Source: Parus major (Eukaryota; Chordata; Aves; Passeriformes; Paridae). From it: DNA of 64,000 bases. Numbering within the stretch: the first letter of the stretch is position 1; the number at the start of each line of letters is the position of its first letter. The notes beneath the pieces are model-generated. The model was not told the origin of the DNA, made no database searches, and was given only the letters and a program-made list of their open reading frames with translations. The stretch covers positions 2,596,360 through 2,660,359 of the forward strand of contig NC_031777.1 in assembly GCF_001522545.3 (NCBI RefSeq), in the 5' to 3' direction. The translations under genes were made by a program, and so were the position numbers. Of the stretch, positions 63,326 to 64,000 are shown piece by piece.

Positions 63326-64000
63326 CTTGTATATTGTCCAATGTGATTTTTTTTTCAAACAGCCTTGGTAAGGTTTTTTTTCCTTAGTAGCACAGACTTG
63401 GTAAGAGAAGCAAAGAGGAAACTCAGAATTCATGGCACTGGAAGAAGGAAACAGGGGAGGAAGCTGCATTGTGCAGATTCAGAGAAGGAAGACAATGTGA
63501 ACAAGAGATCACCCATTGCTATTTACACTAAAAATTAGTGGTTATAGAAAAAAAAAATACCAGTATGCACAGGGAACAGTATTCCTCAAGACTTTTTTTC
63601 TTATAAAAACACAAGGGATATGAAATGAAAGGGATAACACAAAAGGAAAGATGAAGGTTTGCTAAGAGTGTGGAATGAAACAAGTTATTAACATTGACTT
63701 CTAAGGGATATTCTCACATGTTTTAGCCACATAGTGGCAAATTTTGCTACAAACTGGGTACACAGTGCACAAGGACAACATTTCATGCAGTTGAGCAAAA
63801 ATAAGGTGCCAGTGCCAATAAAAGAAACCATCTTTTCCTTTCTTTATGCTCGGGTCTCTCTTTGCCTTATTCAGGCAGAAAGTCAATTGGTTTATGTGGT
63901 AAAGCAAAGTGAACTGGAAGTCTGGTACAGGCTAAAAGAATTTTGCCTGTTGTATTTGGTTTATTAGTTTTATCTATGTCATACTCTAAGCAACACCCTC

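Larger units (their letters stand above)
59417..64000 (-). other. CEP350: 5' intron of CEP350, extends beyond window
   Basis: Upstream of the first coding exon. It is A/T-rich, with no CpG-rich promoter, no TATA context tied to an exon, and no convincing noncoding exon. It holds an ATTAAT simple repeat (62206-62236), a 19-A run (62750-62768) and a purine-rich plus strand at about 63111-63325. The promoter is inferred to lie past 64000. Confidence 0.55.

Noticed and set aside
62996..63469. 157-codon open frame on the minus strand
   Set aside because: Rich in Phe, Ser and Leu only because it reads the complement of a purine tract; no domain or start context.
1..64000. CRISPR arrays, operons, prophage or other prokaryotic systems
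   Set aside because: The sequence is vertebrate: spliced gene, CR1 repeats, A/T-rich introns. No array of direct repeats with spacers was seen.
1..64000. tRNA, rRNA or clear snoRNA genes
   Set aside because: I saw no tRNA A/B box pair or paired C/D box flanked by a terminal stem. A covariance-model search (Infernal/Rfam, tRNAscan-SE) would settle it.

Overview
The window is vertebrate nuclear DNA, almost certainly from a bird. Pieces of CR1 LINE retrotransposons lie in the introns, there are no SINEs of mammalian type, and a gene that spans far more DNA in human is packed into about 55 kb.

It holds one protein-coding gene on the minus strand: CEP350 (centrosomal protein 350, also called CAP350). 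The whole coding sequence is present. The start codon is at 59401-59403, with an in-frame TAA four codons upstream in the same exon. The TGA stop is at 4391-4393. I place 37 coding exons, all with GT-AG introns. Their phases join without a break into 9366 nt, or 3121 residues. Human CEP350 has about 3117 residues by recall. Identification rests on long near-identical stretches, the coiled-coil blocks, a CAP-Gly domain at about residues 2487-2556, and a conserved C-terminal domain ending in LLLV.

Layout from right to left, which is the direction of transcription: 59417-64000 is the 5' intron with no visible promoter or CpG island, so the first noncoding exon and promoter probably lie beyond 64000. 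Coding exons 1-8 (59403-47788) encode the basic, serine-rich N-terminus. Exons 9-16 (46980-38504) encode a charged coiled coil and long disordered stretches. Exons 17-32 (37860-15782) are many short exons coding for glutamate/lysine/arginine-rich coiled coils, interrupted by a 7.2-kb intron (23682-30914) with a 0.9-kb CR1 copy. Exon 33 (15166-13110) is one 2057-bp exon with an acidic linker and the CAP-Gly domain. Exons 34-37 (12839-4391) encode the C-terminal domain. A 3' UTR of about 3.9 kb probably runs to a single AATAAA at 543-548.

I saw no second gene, RNA gene, CRISPR array or unknown gene system. The points worth a second look are in splicing: three junctions where two in-frame splice sites compete, one tandem NAGNAG acceptor, one weak donor, and a coiled-coil exon that looks ten codons shorter than in human. 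Human comparisons are from memory of the family sequence and need an alignment.
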